Shown one piece after another: positions 1-6,420 of a stretch of DNA of 10,087 bases. Made by a program: the position numbers and the translations under genes. The stretch's first letter is position 1. Each line of letters begins with the position of its first letter. This stretch comes from an uncultured Oscillospiraceae bacterium. GTDB lineage: Bacteria > Bacillota > Clostridia > Oscillospirales > Oscillospiraceae. Below the pieces are notes generated by a model that was not told the origin of the DNA, made no database searches, and saw only the letters and a list, made by a program, of their open reading frames with translations. The stretch covers positions 1 to 10,087 of the forward strand of contig CAUFAM010000019.1 in NCBI GenBank assembly GCA_959022875.1, read 5' to 3'.

Positions 1-2
1 CG

Positions 3-308
3 GAGGCGGTGATCCGCTGCTGTGGTACGGTGGAAATTGATCCGCGCCAGTGCGTGGTGCGTCAGGAGGGGCGGGAGGTTCCTCTGACGGATACGGAGTA
101 CCGGATTTTGCTGCTGCTGGCCTCCCACCCGGCCAAGGTGTTCTCAGTGCAGAATATCTATGAGAGCGTATGGAATGAACCCTATTTTTACAGCTCTAAC
201 AATACCGTCATGGTTCATATCCGGAATATCCGCCGCAAGCTGGGGGATGATCCCCAGAACAGCCGGACCATCCGCACCGTGTGGGGAAGGGGGTACCGGA
301 TTGAGTAA
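3..308 (+). CDS. OmpR/PhoB-family response regulator, C-terminal part (RR1)
   Basis: The start of this gene lies outside the window; the frame is open from base 3 and ends at TAA 306-308. What remains, about 101 codons, is the winged-helix DNA-binding domain (Trans_reg_C) of an OmpR/PhoB-type regulator: the segment LTDTEYRILLLLASHPAKVF, the recognition-helix region NTVMVHIRNIRRKLGDDP and the terminal wing TVWGRGYRIE are all present. The phospho-receiver domain is not visible. The protein should activate or repress promoters when phosphorylated by the adjacent kinase HK1, whose frame starts inside the end of this gene. It is closely similar to the DNA-binding domain of RR2 at 2947-3672 (both carry QNIYESVW and NGTVMVHIR/NNTVMVHIR), so the two regulators are paralogues and may bind related sites. 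Family assignment is secure; the inducing signal is unknown. Confidence 0.93.
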   Translation, partial: EAVIRCCGTVEIDPRQCVVRQEGREVPLTDTEYRILLLLASHPAKVFSVQNIYESVWNEPYFYSSNNTVMVHIRNIRRKLGDDPQNSRTIRTVWGRGYRIE

Positions 309-1632
309 AGGACACAGCCTGAGCGCGCAGCTGTTTTTTGATGTGCTTCGGTCGCTGCTGGCCGCCGCCGCTGTGTTTCTGATCCTTTTCTGGGGCGGCA
401 ACTGGATGCTTGACTGGACGGTCTATGGGGAAAGCTTTACCCTGAAGGCGACCCAGCGGAAATTTGAACGACTCCAGGAGTATGTGATGGAGAAGTAGGT
501 CACGCCGGAAAACCTCCGTCCGCTGGACATCTGGTGCGGACGGGGGGATCAGATCTATCTGGTGATCTATGAGAATGACCGGCTGATCTATGATTCCTTT
601 TATACCTCCCAGGAAGAGATTCCGGTGGACGATTACGCGCCTGAGCTGGAAAATCCAAACAGGGAATATGCCCTGAAGTTGAGCGACGGCACCCAGACAA
701 GGGCGTTTTTGTACTATTACGCCGGTGCTGCCTATTATTATGGAACTATATTCCTGGCCGGACTGGGCGCGTTTGTAATGTTTTCCCTGTGCTTCATCAC
801 CTTGATTCACAGGAAGCTTCGATACATCCAACAGCTGAAAAAGGAACTGCACATTCTGGCCGGCGGGGAACTCAGCTAGCAGGTCACTGGACAGGGAAAT
901 GACGAACTTGGAGAGCTGGCCTCAGGCATTGACCAGATGCGCCGGTCCATCGCAGCCCACCAGGAGGCGGAAGAGCGAATGCGCCTGGCCAATTCCGAGC
1001 TGGTCACGGCCATGTCCCATGATCTGCGCACGCCCCTGACCTCTCTGCTTGCTTACCTGGAGCTGATCGAACGGGGCAAGTATGAGAATGAGCAGCAGCT
1101 TTCCCACTTCATTCGCCGCAGCCTGGAGAAAACACTCCAGATTAAATCCATGGCGGATAAGCTGTTTGAATATGTGCTGGTTTATTCCTCGGAGTGGGCG
1201 CCCTCCGGGTTGGAAAGCCGGGACGGTGATGAACTGCTTCAGCACTTGCTGGGGGAGTATGCCTTTTCCCTGGAGAACCACGGCTTTACCGTAGAGCAGG
1301 ACATTTCCCCATTGGAGGGGCAGATCCGGGTGAATTTGGAACTGCTGCGAAGGATGTTTGACAATGTGTATGGAAACCTGTTGAAATATGCTGATGTGAG
1401 CCAGAATGTAAAAATGGCCTATTGGAGGCAGGGGGATCAAGCCCATGTCTCCATAACAAACCGCATCTCCCCCAAACGGGACAAGCGCCAGAGCACCAAT
1501 ATCGGGCTGAATACCTGCCAGAAAATCATGCATTGCCATGGGGGGACGTTTTCCTATGGGGAGCAGGGCGAATGGTTCCAGGTGGAGGCCATCCTGCCTG
1601 TTTTTCCAAAGGAAGAGACCCTGTCTGATTGA
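301..1632 (+). pseudogene. Sensor histidine kinase interrupted by two in-frame TAG codons (HK1)
   Basis: From TTG 301 (overlapping the end of RR1 by 8 bases) a single frame runs 444 codons to TGA 1630-1632, broken only by TAG at 496-498 and TAG at 877-879. No frameshift is needed. Read through, it is a VanS-like kinase: membrane segment around residues 15-36, short outer domain, second membrane segment around residues 145-170, HAMP linker (GGELS-stop-QVTG), phosphoacceptor MSHDLRTPL with His at about residue 240, and an ATPase N box DNVYGNLLKYA. The G2 box is reduced to STNIGL, lacking the usual GxGxGL. Ungapped alignment of the HAMP segment with HK2 puts the second TAG opposite Gln in GGDLDQEILV, consistent with CAG changed to TAG. 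Neither stop is followed by a start codon with a clear ribosome site, so reinitiation looks poor. It is most simply a decaying duplicate; amber readthrough is the alternative. RR2 ends with TAG and must stop there, so TAG is a real stop in this genome. Confidence 0.8.
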
Positions 1633-1651
1633 TGTGCGCCAGTAAAATATG

Positions 1652-1695
1652 AAATTCCCGCCCCGGCAAAAGCCGGGGCGGGAATTTTTCTTTTT
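1652..1695 (+). terminator. Strong intrinsic terminator after HK1
   Basis: A perfect 16-bp inverted repeat (AAATTCCCGCCCCGGC, 1652-1667, with its complement at 1672-1687) encloses an AAAA loop and is followed by a T-rich run TTTTTCTTTTT. It lies 19 bases after the HK1 stop and separates the RR1-HK1 unit from the lipoprotein gene, so the latter needs its own promoter. Confidence 0.95.
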
Positions 1696-1696
1696 C

Positions 1697-1946
1697 GGGA
1701 GAAATGAATTAAGAATCGTTAAGAAGTTCGAAGGTAAAGGATTAAGAAATAGGGATTAAAATGCCGAATATCAGGAACAGCTCCCCCAAAAACCGGAAAA
1801 ACATTGGCTGTAATACAGACCGGAAAAAGCCTGACTGTACCATTCTCGCCCTCGCCCGGACAAGGTTCCATGATGATTGGCAGGGAATGATTGCCGGCGA
1901 GTGAAGACGGAGCGCCTGAATACAACAATGGAAGGAAGTACATATC
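1697..1946 (+). promoter_or_regulatory. Probable promoter and long leader of the lipoprotein gene
   Basis: No gene is convincing in this stretch. Three copies of TTAAGAA lie at 1709-1715, 1719-1725 and 1742-1748; the first two are 10 bases apart, about one helical turn, as in direct-repeat sites bound by OmpR-family regulators. An AT-rich segment around 1755-1762 (ATTAAAAT) could serve as a -10 element, but no good -35 is visible, which would fit an activator-dependent promoter. If transcription starts near 1768 the leader is about 180 bases long. It contains a 10-base direct repeat ACCGGAAAAA (1792-1801 and 1819-1828). The ribosome site GGAAGGAAG precedes ATG 1947 by 8 bases. Which regulator acts here is inference; either neighbouring two-component system is a candidate. 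Confidence 0.45.
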
Positions 1947-2834
1947 ATGAAAATGTTGGCGAAACGTAAATTTAGAAGCGCAATGGCGATGGCTCTGGCT
2001 CTGGTCATGTCTGCCTCTGTGATGACGGGCTGTACGGTGCAGAAGGGTGGGGAAAAGAAGCCCACCACCTCCATTTCCCAGAGTCAGGGCAGTGACAAGA
2101 GCACCGACAAAAACGCTGATCAAAGCAGCGGGGGAAGCAAGACGGAAAGCGGGAAGAGTGCCGCCGGAAAGAGTGCCGTCCGCAACAGTACGGTGAGCCG
2201 ACGGGTGCTTCGCAAGGATGTGGCCGACAAGGACAAGAAGGCCGGCGGAGCGGATGAGACCAAGAAGAGTGTCTCCAAGAGCAGAAATTCCAAGCGGGAT
2301 GAAGCCAGAAAGAACAATGCTGCAAAGGAAAAGGCCAAGAAGGACGCTGCCAAGAAAGATGCCGAGAAGAACAGCACCAAAAAGGATGCTGAGAAGAACA
2401 GTGTGAAGAAGGACGCTGGCAAGAAGAGCAACATCAAGAAGGACACCGGCAAGAAGAACAGCGTGAAGAAGGACACCGGCAAGAAGAACAGCGTGAAGAA
2501 GGATGCCGGCAAGAAGAACAGCGTTAAGAAGGACACCGGGAAGAAGAGCAACATCAAGAAGAACACCGACAAGAAGAATAACACCAATAAGAAGAGCTTC
2601 AAGAAGCAGAACGCTGCCCGGAACAACACCACCAAGAAGGATACTACCAAGAAAGATACCACCAAAAAGAACATTACCACCAAGAAGGATACCGGCAAGC
2701 GGAATACCGGAAGAAAGAAGAGCCCCTTTGAGAAGAACTTTCTGAAGAAGCAGCAGACTCCCAAGAGAAACGGCCATCACCGTACCGCCGCACAACCCGG
2801 AAAAACCCAGGGCAATCAGCCCTCCAAGTCCTGA
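1947..2834 (+). CDS. Lysine-rich repetitive lipoprotein of unknown function
   Basis: A 295-residue protein starting at ATG 1947 behind GGAAGGAAG. Residues 1-28 form a lipoprotein signal peptide: a basic start (KRKFR), a hydrophobic core (AMAMALALVMSAS) and the lipobox-like VMTGC with Cys at 29. It should be exported, lipidated and anchored on the outer face of the membrane. The mature part is low-complexity, rich in K, N, D, T, S, A and G, with no Tyr or Trp; 75 of 295 residues are Lys (about 25%). Its middle is a run of ten-residue units of the form KKDTGKKNSV. Such a chain is probably disordered and strongly cationic, so it could run through the cell wall and bind teichoic acids, nucleic acids or other anions; this is inference and I recognise no family. 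It is framed by two two-component systems, a placement typical of envelope-stress targets or accessory sensor proteins. The reverse-strand open frames here are by-products of the Lys codons. Confidence 0.85.
   Translation: MKMLAKRKFRSAMAMALALVMSASVMTGCTVQKGGEKKPTTSISQSQGSDKSTDKNADQSSGGSKTESGKSAAGKSAVRNSTVSRRVLRKDVADKDKKAGGADETKKSVSKSRNSKRDEARKNNAAKEKAKKDAAKKDAEKNSTKKDAEKNSVKKDAGKKSNIKKDTGKKNSVKKDTGKKNSVKKDAGKKNSVKKDTGKKSNIKKNTDKKNNTNKKSFKKQNAARNNTTKKDTTKKDTTKKNITTKKDTGKRNTGRKKSPFEKNFLKKQQTPKRNGHHRTAAQPGKTQGNQPSKS
2406..2585 (+). repeat. 30-bp in-frame tandem repeat in the lipoprotein gene
   Basis: Six consecutive 30-base units encode KKDAGKKSNI, KKDTGKKNSV, KKDTGKKNSV, KKDAGKKNSV, KKDTGKKSNI and KKNTDKKNNT. 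Units two to four differ at only a few bases, whereas the outer units are more diverged, as expected when a repeat array grows and shrinks from its centre. The unit length is a multiple of three, so gain or loss of units keeps the frame. Weaker nine-residue versions (KKDAEKNST, KKDAEKNSV) precede the array from about 2352, and shorter KKDTT units follow it near 2634-2660. Confidence 0.9.
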
Positions 2835-2885
2835 GCAAGGAGTTTGGCGCCGTGCTTTGCAGCCGGAAAGATAGTATAAAGACCG

Positions 2886-2917
2886 GAGTACCTCCCAGCG
2901 TCTGCTGGGGGGTACTC
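2886..2917 (+). other. Terminator-like hairpin between the lipoprotein gene and RR2
   Basis: GAGTACCTCCCAGC (2886-2899) pairs with GCTGGGGGGTACTC (2904-2917) over 14 bp with one G-T pair and a GTCT loop. Only TGTGTTGGGG follows, so there is no U-run for efficient intrinsic termination. I found no convincing promoter between here and RR2 (TATAAA at 2875-2880 has no -35 at a suitable distance). The hairpin may be a leaky attenuator or an RNA-end stabiliser that gives the lipoprotein and the downstream regulator genes different expression from a shared transcript. Confidence 0.55.
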
Positions 2918-2946
2918 TGTGTTGGGGAAAGGGAGGCAGGTTGGCA

Positions 2947-3672
2947 ATGGATGTACAGACAATCATGATTGTGGATGATGACAGCGAAATTCGGGAAGGG
3001 CTTCGGATTCTGTTGGGCGGTGAGCACTATATGATTTTAGAGGCGGCCAATGGGCAAGAGGCGCTGGAGCGTCTGACCGATACGGTGGATCTGGTCATTC
3101 TGGACATTATGATGCCGGGGGTTTCCGGCCTTCATGTCTGTGAGGAGATCCGCAAACGTTCCGCCGTACCCATTTTGTTTCTGACGGCCAAGGCCCAGGA
3201 GTCAGACAAGCTGGTGGGGCTCATCGCCGGTGGAGACGACTATCTCACCAAGCCATTTTCCTACGCGGAGCTGGTGGGACGGGTGAAAGCGCTGCTCAGA
3301 CGGTATTGTGTCTACCGGGGCAAGGCCCAGGCGGGAGCACTGAGCCGGGACAATATCCTCTCGGCCCGGGGAATCCGGATCAGCCTGGACTATAACCAGG
3401 TTTGGATCCGGGGCCAGGAGGCGGAGCTGACGGAGATTGAATATAAAATCCTCCGCCTTTTAATGCAGAATCCCCAGCGCATTTTTTCCACCCAGAACAT
3501 CTATGAAAGCGTATGGGGAGAGCCCTATTACTATATCTCCAACGGTACCGTTATGGTCCACATCCGAAAGCTGAGGGTAAAAATCGAGCAGGATCCGCAG
3601 CATCCGCGCTATCTGAAAACGGTCTGGGGAAAGGGGTATCGCTTTGACATCAACGACAGGGAAGAGGCGTAG
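2947..3672 (+). CDS. OmpR/PhoB-family response regulator (RR2)
   Basis: Complete 241-residue response regulator. The receiver domain (residues 1-115) shows the acidic triad DDD at 10-12, phosphoacceptor Asp53 in VILDIMMPG, switch Thr80 (LFLTAKA) and Lys102 in YLTKPF. The DNA-binding domain (about 140-238) shows LTEIEYKILRLL, NGTVMVHIRKLRVKIEQDP and TVWGKGYRFD. I chose ATG 2947, ten bases after GGAGG; TTG 2941 would lie only four bases after it and adds two residues. The gene ends with TAG at 3670-3672 inside the start of HK2, which implies translational coupling to its partner kinase. It is a paralogue of RR1, with nearly the same recognition-helix segment. It resembles VanR-like regulators of envelope and antimicrobial-peptide responses, but the targets cannot be read from the sequence. 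Confidence 0.95.
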   Translation: MDVQTIMIVDDDSEIREGLRILLGGEHYMILEAANGQEALERLTDTVDLVILDIMMPGVSGLHVCEEIRKRSAVPILFLTAKAQESDKLVGLIAGGDDYLTKPFSYAELVGRVKALLRRYCVYRGKAQAGALSRDNILSARGIRISLDYNQVWIRGQEAELTEIEYKILRLLMQNPQRIFSTQNIYESVWGEPYYYISNGTVMVHIRKLRVKIEQDPQHPRYLKTVWGKGYRFDINDREEA

Positions 3673-5002
3673 GCACAAGGGACTGATTGCAAAGCTGGGG
3701 GGGCTGCTGTGTCTGGCGGGCCTTGTCAGCGGCGTGCTGTTTTTTGTCCTCACAATAGGCGGAGGGCTGCTGCTGGAGCGCCATCTGGAGCAGGAAGAGG
3801 AACAGCAGCGGTATGTGGAGGAGCAGATTGCCTCCTTCCAGGATTACGTGACCGAGCATGGACTGTCTACGGCAGATACCTGGGAGTTTACCCAGTGGGT
3901 CAACAAAAACCCGCTGGTTCTCATGGAAATTTACCGCTCCAATGTGCTGATCTACACTTCGCTGGCGCCGGTGGAATCCAGCGGCGGGGAACATGAGCTG
4001 GAGGCCCCCTACTACGACTGGGTGTCCTATTACCAGGTGGAGTTTTCCGACGGGAGCGCGGATGTGGTGCTGTATACCGCACAGGCCTATCAGTGGTATG
4101 TCTGGCTGACCATTGCCAGCCTGGCCCTGTCCTTTGGGGTATTCCTGCTCATTTTTCTTCTGGGAATCCGAAAGCTGGTGGAGTACATTTGCCTGCTCAG
4201 CGACCAGATCCAGGCCATGGAGGGGGGAGATCTGGACCAGGAGATCCTGGTCAAAGGGGATCATGAGCTCTCCACGCTGGCCCGGGGTCTGAACTCCATG
4301 CGCCTGAGTTTTCGTGAGCAGCGAGAACGGGAAAAGGAGCTTTACCGGAATAACCAGACCATCATCACCCAAATGTCCCACGACCTGCGCACGCCGCTGA
4401 CGGCCATTCAGATTTATACCGACATTCTGCGCTACCGGAAATTGGAGCACAGCGGCCAGGCGGAGGAGTACCTGAACCGGATTGACAGCAAAATTGCCCA
4501 GATCAAACAGCTGGCGGAAAACATTTTTGAATATTCCCTGGTTCGGGGGGAGCCGCAGATTGTCCTGGGGGCTTCGGAAGAGGTGGAGAATGTGTTTCAC
4601 GACCTTCTGTCCGAGATGGCAGGATACCTGGAGGGACAGGGGCTCCGCCTTCAGCTGGAGAGCGGCTGGCCCCAGGGAAAGCTGTGCGTTTATCCGCCTT
4701 ATGTGAAGCGCCTGATGGATAACATCACATCCAATCTGGTTAAATACGCAAATCCTGCCCAGACGGTGGTGGTATCCATTACCCGGGAAGGGGAGGAAGT
4801 CTGCTTCCGTGTGACCAATGCCGTGGCTCCCCAGGCTTCGGAGCAAAAGGGCAGCGGGATCGGCCTTTCCAATATGCGGGGCATGATGGAGAAGATGGGA
4901 GGTTCGCTGGAGACGGTGCAGACTGAGGAGATCTTCTGGGTGATCCTTCGCTTTCCCCTGGAACATGTACGGTGTGAGGAAAAAAATCAGGAGAACGGTT
5001 AA
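3644..5002 (+). CDS. Sensor histidine kinase, intact partner of RR2 (HK2)
   Basis: A membrane kinase of about 452 residues. The start at TTG 3644 inside the end of RR2 is the most likely one: there is no ATG before the first membrane segment, and HK1 also starts with a TTG overlapping its regulator. Layout: membrane segment at about 15-40, an outer domain of roughly 110 residues, second membrane segment at about 152-177, HAMP (GGDLDQEILVKGDHEL), dimerisation/phosphoacceptor helix with His246 in MSHDLRTPL, and a HATPase_c domain with N box DNITSNLVKYA and G2 box GSGIGLSNM. A canonical DxGxG G1 motif is not visible; this is common in VanS-like members. It should sense an envelope signal through its outer domain and phosphorylate Asp53 of RR2. 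It is a close paralogue of HK1 and serves as the reference for reading the stops in that gene. Its last codons lie within a hairpin shared with the convergent nitroreductase gene. Confidence 0.93.
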   Translation: MTSTTGKRRRHKGLIAKLGGLLCLAGLVSGVLFFVLTIGGGLLLERHLEQEEEQQRYVEEQIASFQDYVTEHGLSTADTWEFTQWVNKNPLVLMEIYRSNVLIYTSLAPVESSGGEHELEAPYYDWVSYYQVEFSDGSADVVLYTAQAYQWYVWLTIASLALSFGVFLLIFLLGIRKLVEYICLLSDQIQAMEGGDLDQEILVKGDHELSTLARGLNSMRLSFREQREREKELYRNNQTIITQMSHDLRTPLTAIQIYTDILRYRKLEHSGQAEEYLNRIDSKIAQIKQLAENIFEYSLVRGEPQIVLGASEEVENVFHDLLSEMAGYLEGQGLRLQLESGWPQGKLCVYPPYVKRLMDNITSNLVKYANPAQTVVVSITREGEEVCFRVTNAVAPQASEQKGSGIGLSNMRGMMEKMGGSLETVQTEEIFWVILRFPLEHVRCEEKNQENG

Positions 5003-5017
5003 TCCGTTCTCCTGATT
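4981..5017 (-). terminator. Terminator of the nitroreductase gene, embedded in the end of HK2
   Basis: AATCAGGAGAACGG (4985-4998) and its exact complement (5004-5017) form a 14-bp stem with loop TTAAT. Read on the minus strand, the hairpin begins two bases after the nitroreductase stop and is followed by six T residues (4986 down to 4981), a classic intrinsic terminator. On the plus strand the left arm encodes the last residues of HK2 (NQENG) and the loop holds its TAA; there is no T-run on that side, so termination of HK2 transcripts here is probably weaker. Confidence 0.88.
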
Positions 5018-5019
5018 GG

Positions 5020-5568
5020 TTATTCGATGATTTCAAGCAGCTCGGCCACGTCCTTCCGGGGCGGGGCGGCCTTGGCGGGTTCCAGGGGATACCCCAGGGC
5101 AATGAGGTTGGTGACCCGCTCGGTCTGGGGAAGGGGGACATACTGGCGGATTTTATTCTCGTCAAATACCCCCAGAATCACGCTGCCCACGCCTTTGGCG
5201 TAAGCAGACAGACAGAAGGTCTGGGTGGCAATGCCCGCGTCAAACATCTCCCAACGGTCGCCTTGGGAGGTGGAGAAGCTGCCGTCAGGCTCATACCCGC
5301 TGACCTTTTCCACCACGGTGACCAGCACCAGCGCGTTGCAGCGCAGAATAGTTTTGGCGTTAAAGTCAAAGCTCAGCACGCAGTTGCGGGCAATTTCCTC
5401 TTTGATCTGGGGATTTTTGATGACATGATAACGGGGGACCTGGGTATTTTTCCAAGAGGGGGAGAAACGGGCCAGATCAACAATTTCTTCCAGAACCGAG
5501 GGAGCAATGTCCTGGTCGGAGAATTTTCTGACGCTTCGTCTGCCCTTGACACATTCTTCAAACAGCAT
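5020..5568 (-). CDS. Nitroreductase-family FMN oxidoreductase
   Basis: A 182-residue protein starting at ATG 5568, seven bases after AAGGAAGG; an upstream GTG in the same frame (5616) would overlap the -10 region of the promoter and is unlikely. The N-terminal GRRSVRKFSDQDI is the FMN-phosphate-binding signature of the nitroreductase fold, followed by ARFSPSWKNTQVPRYHV and, near the C terminus, KGVGSVILGVFDENKIRQY and NLIALGYP, all typical of the family. Members are small homodimeric cytosolic flavoproteins that use NAD(P)H to reduce nitro compounds, quinones or flavins; the true substrate here is unknown. It has its own promoter and terminator and therefore appears to be a single-gene transcript. 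It stands next to a peroxide-defence unit on the same strand, so a role in redox stress is possible but unproven. Confidence 0.92.
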   Translation of the reverse strand: MLFEECVKGRRSVRKFSDQDIAPSVLEEIVDLARFSPSWKNTQVPRYHVIKNPQIKEEIARNCVLSFDFNAKTILRCNALVLVTVVEKVSGYEPDGSFSTSQGDRWEMFDAGIATQTFCLSAYAKGVGSVILGVFDENKIRQYVPLPQTERVTNLIALGYPLEPAKAAPPRKDVAELLEIIE

Positions 5569-5606
5569 GGGAGAGCCTTCCTTTCTCAATGGCGTTATCT
5601 GGGAGA

Positions 5607-5635
5607 ATGATAGCACGAGGAGGGAGGCGTGTCAA
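5607..5635 (-). promoter_or_regulatory. Promoter of the nitroreductase gene
   Basis: On the minus strand, TTGACA (5635-5630) is followed after exactly 17 bases by TATCAT (5612-5607), a near-consensus vegetative promoter. The start codon at 5568 is about 39 bases beyond the -10 element, leaving a short leader with ribosome site AAGGAAGG. No operator repeat was seen around it. Confidence 0.85.
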
Positions 5636-5685
5636 ACCTTTTGGCCTGCGGACATAGTTTGTTTCAGTGAAGCCAGTGGCTTTGC

Positions 5686-5720
5686 AAAAAGAAAGGCAGC
5701 GAGAGAATCCTCTCGCTGCC
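5686..5720 (-). terminator. Intrinsic terminator of the perR-hydrogenase-rubrerythrin unit
   Basis: GGCAGCGAGAG (5695-5705) and its exact complement (5710-5720) form an 11-bp stem with a 4-base loop. On the minus strand it is followed by TTTCTTTTT (5694-5686). It lies about 30 bases past the stop of the rubrerythrin frame and ends the transcript before the nitroreductase promoter. Confidence 0.93.
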
Positions 5721-5751
5721 TGTTTGCGTCCAATAGGCGGGAACATGAAAA

Positions 5752-6420
5752 TCAATAGTTTTCGCAGTTAATCTCAAAGTAGCTTTTGGAATACAGGCAG
5801 GTGGGGCATACCTCGGGGGCGGCGGTACCCACCACAATGTGCCCGCAGTTGCGGCATTCCCATACCTTGACTTGGCTCTTTTCAAACACCTGGGCGGTTT
5901 CCACATTGTGCAGCAGGGCACGGTAGCGCTCTTCGTGGCGCTTTTCGATGGCGGCTACCAGACGGAACTTGGCGGCCAGCTCAGGGAACCCCTCCTCCTC
6001 AGCGGTTTTTGCAAAGCCGTCATACATATCGGTCCACTCGTAGTTTTCCCCCTGGGCGGCATGGAGAAGGTTTTCGGCGGTGTTTCCAACGCCGTGAAGC
6101 TCCTCAAACCACAGCTTGGCGTGGGCCTTCTCGTTTTCAGCGGTTTTTAAGAACAGCTCGGCAATTTGTTCATAACCCTCGCTCTGGGCAATGGAGGAGA
6201 AATAGGTGTACTTATTCCGGGCCTGGGACTCGCCGGCAAAGGCAGCCTCCAGATTCTTTTCCGTCTGGGTGCCGGCATATTTGCTGCCGCCTTTCACAGG
6301 GGCCTGCTCTACTTTTTCAAATACAGAGGCGGGCTGCTTGCAGATGGGACAGGTGAAGTCCTCGGGCAGGGTTTCGCCCTCATAGATGTAGCCGCAAATT
6401 TTGCATTTCCACTGGTTCAT
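5752..6420 (-). other. Rubrerythrin module with rubredoxin domains at both ends
   Basis: Codons 483-704 of the long frame, which would be a 222-residue protein if translated from ATG 6420. It begins with a rubredoxin-like domain (WKCKICGYIYEG with FTCPICKQP; Cys488, 491, 506, 509), then the erythrin four-helix diiron domain (about 530-660) with GESQAR Glu546, ENEKAH Glu579 and His582, EWTD Glu610 and Asp613, and EKRH Glu641 and His644, then a second rubredoxin domain (WECRNCG with CPTC; Cys671, 674, 687, 690). Rubrerythrins reduce hydrogen peroxide to water in anaerobes with electrons passed through rubredoxin iron. Classic forms carry the rubredoxin at the C end and reverse forms at the N end; this one has both. 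The position matching the redox-switching Glu of Desulfovibrio rubrerythrin is Asp613 here, by my alignment from memory. A strong ribosome site favours some separate translation. Confidence 0.9.

Noticed and set aside
1..1632. Full reassignment of TAG to an amino acid, suggested by the two ambers in HK1
   Set aside because: RR2 ends in TAG at 3670-3672 and reading on would enter the wrong frame of HK2, so TAG works as a stop. Only partial suppression or gene decay remain.
1761..1904. A 47-codon frame from ATG 1761 to TGA 1904 in the leader of the lipoprotein gene
   Set aside because: Only a weak GGGA precedes it, the product has no recognisable pattern, and it overlaps the expected promoter or leader. 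A leader peptide cannot be excluded but is not supported.
2406..2585. The tandem array as a possible CRISPR or an origin iteron array
   Set aside because: The units are contiguous, in frame and protein-coding with codon-level variation; there are no spacers, cas genes or replication genes.
1719..2966. A 415-codon reverse-strand frame rich in Leu, Val and Gly opposite the lipoprotein gene, plus a 214-codon Phe/Leu-rich frame at 2120-2764 that looks membrane-like
   Set aside because: Both are the reverse readings of the Lys-rich AAG repeats (AAG becomes CTT on the other strand). They lack a good ribosome site, and the sense frame has a signal peptide, a lipobox and a proper ribosome site.
3650..4966. 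A 438-codon reverse-strand frame opposite HK2
   Set aside because: It lies fully antisense to a kinase with clear motifs, has no family features and is rich in His, Gln and Leu as expected of a shadow frame in GC-rich DNA.
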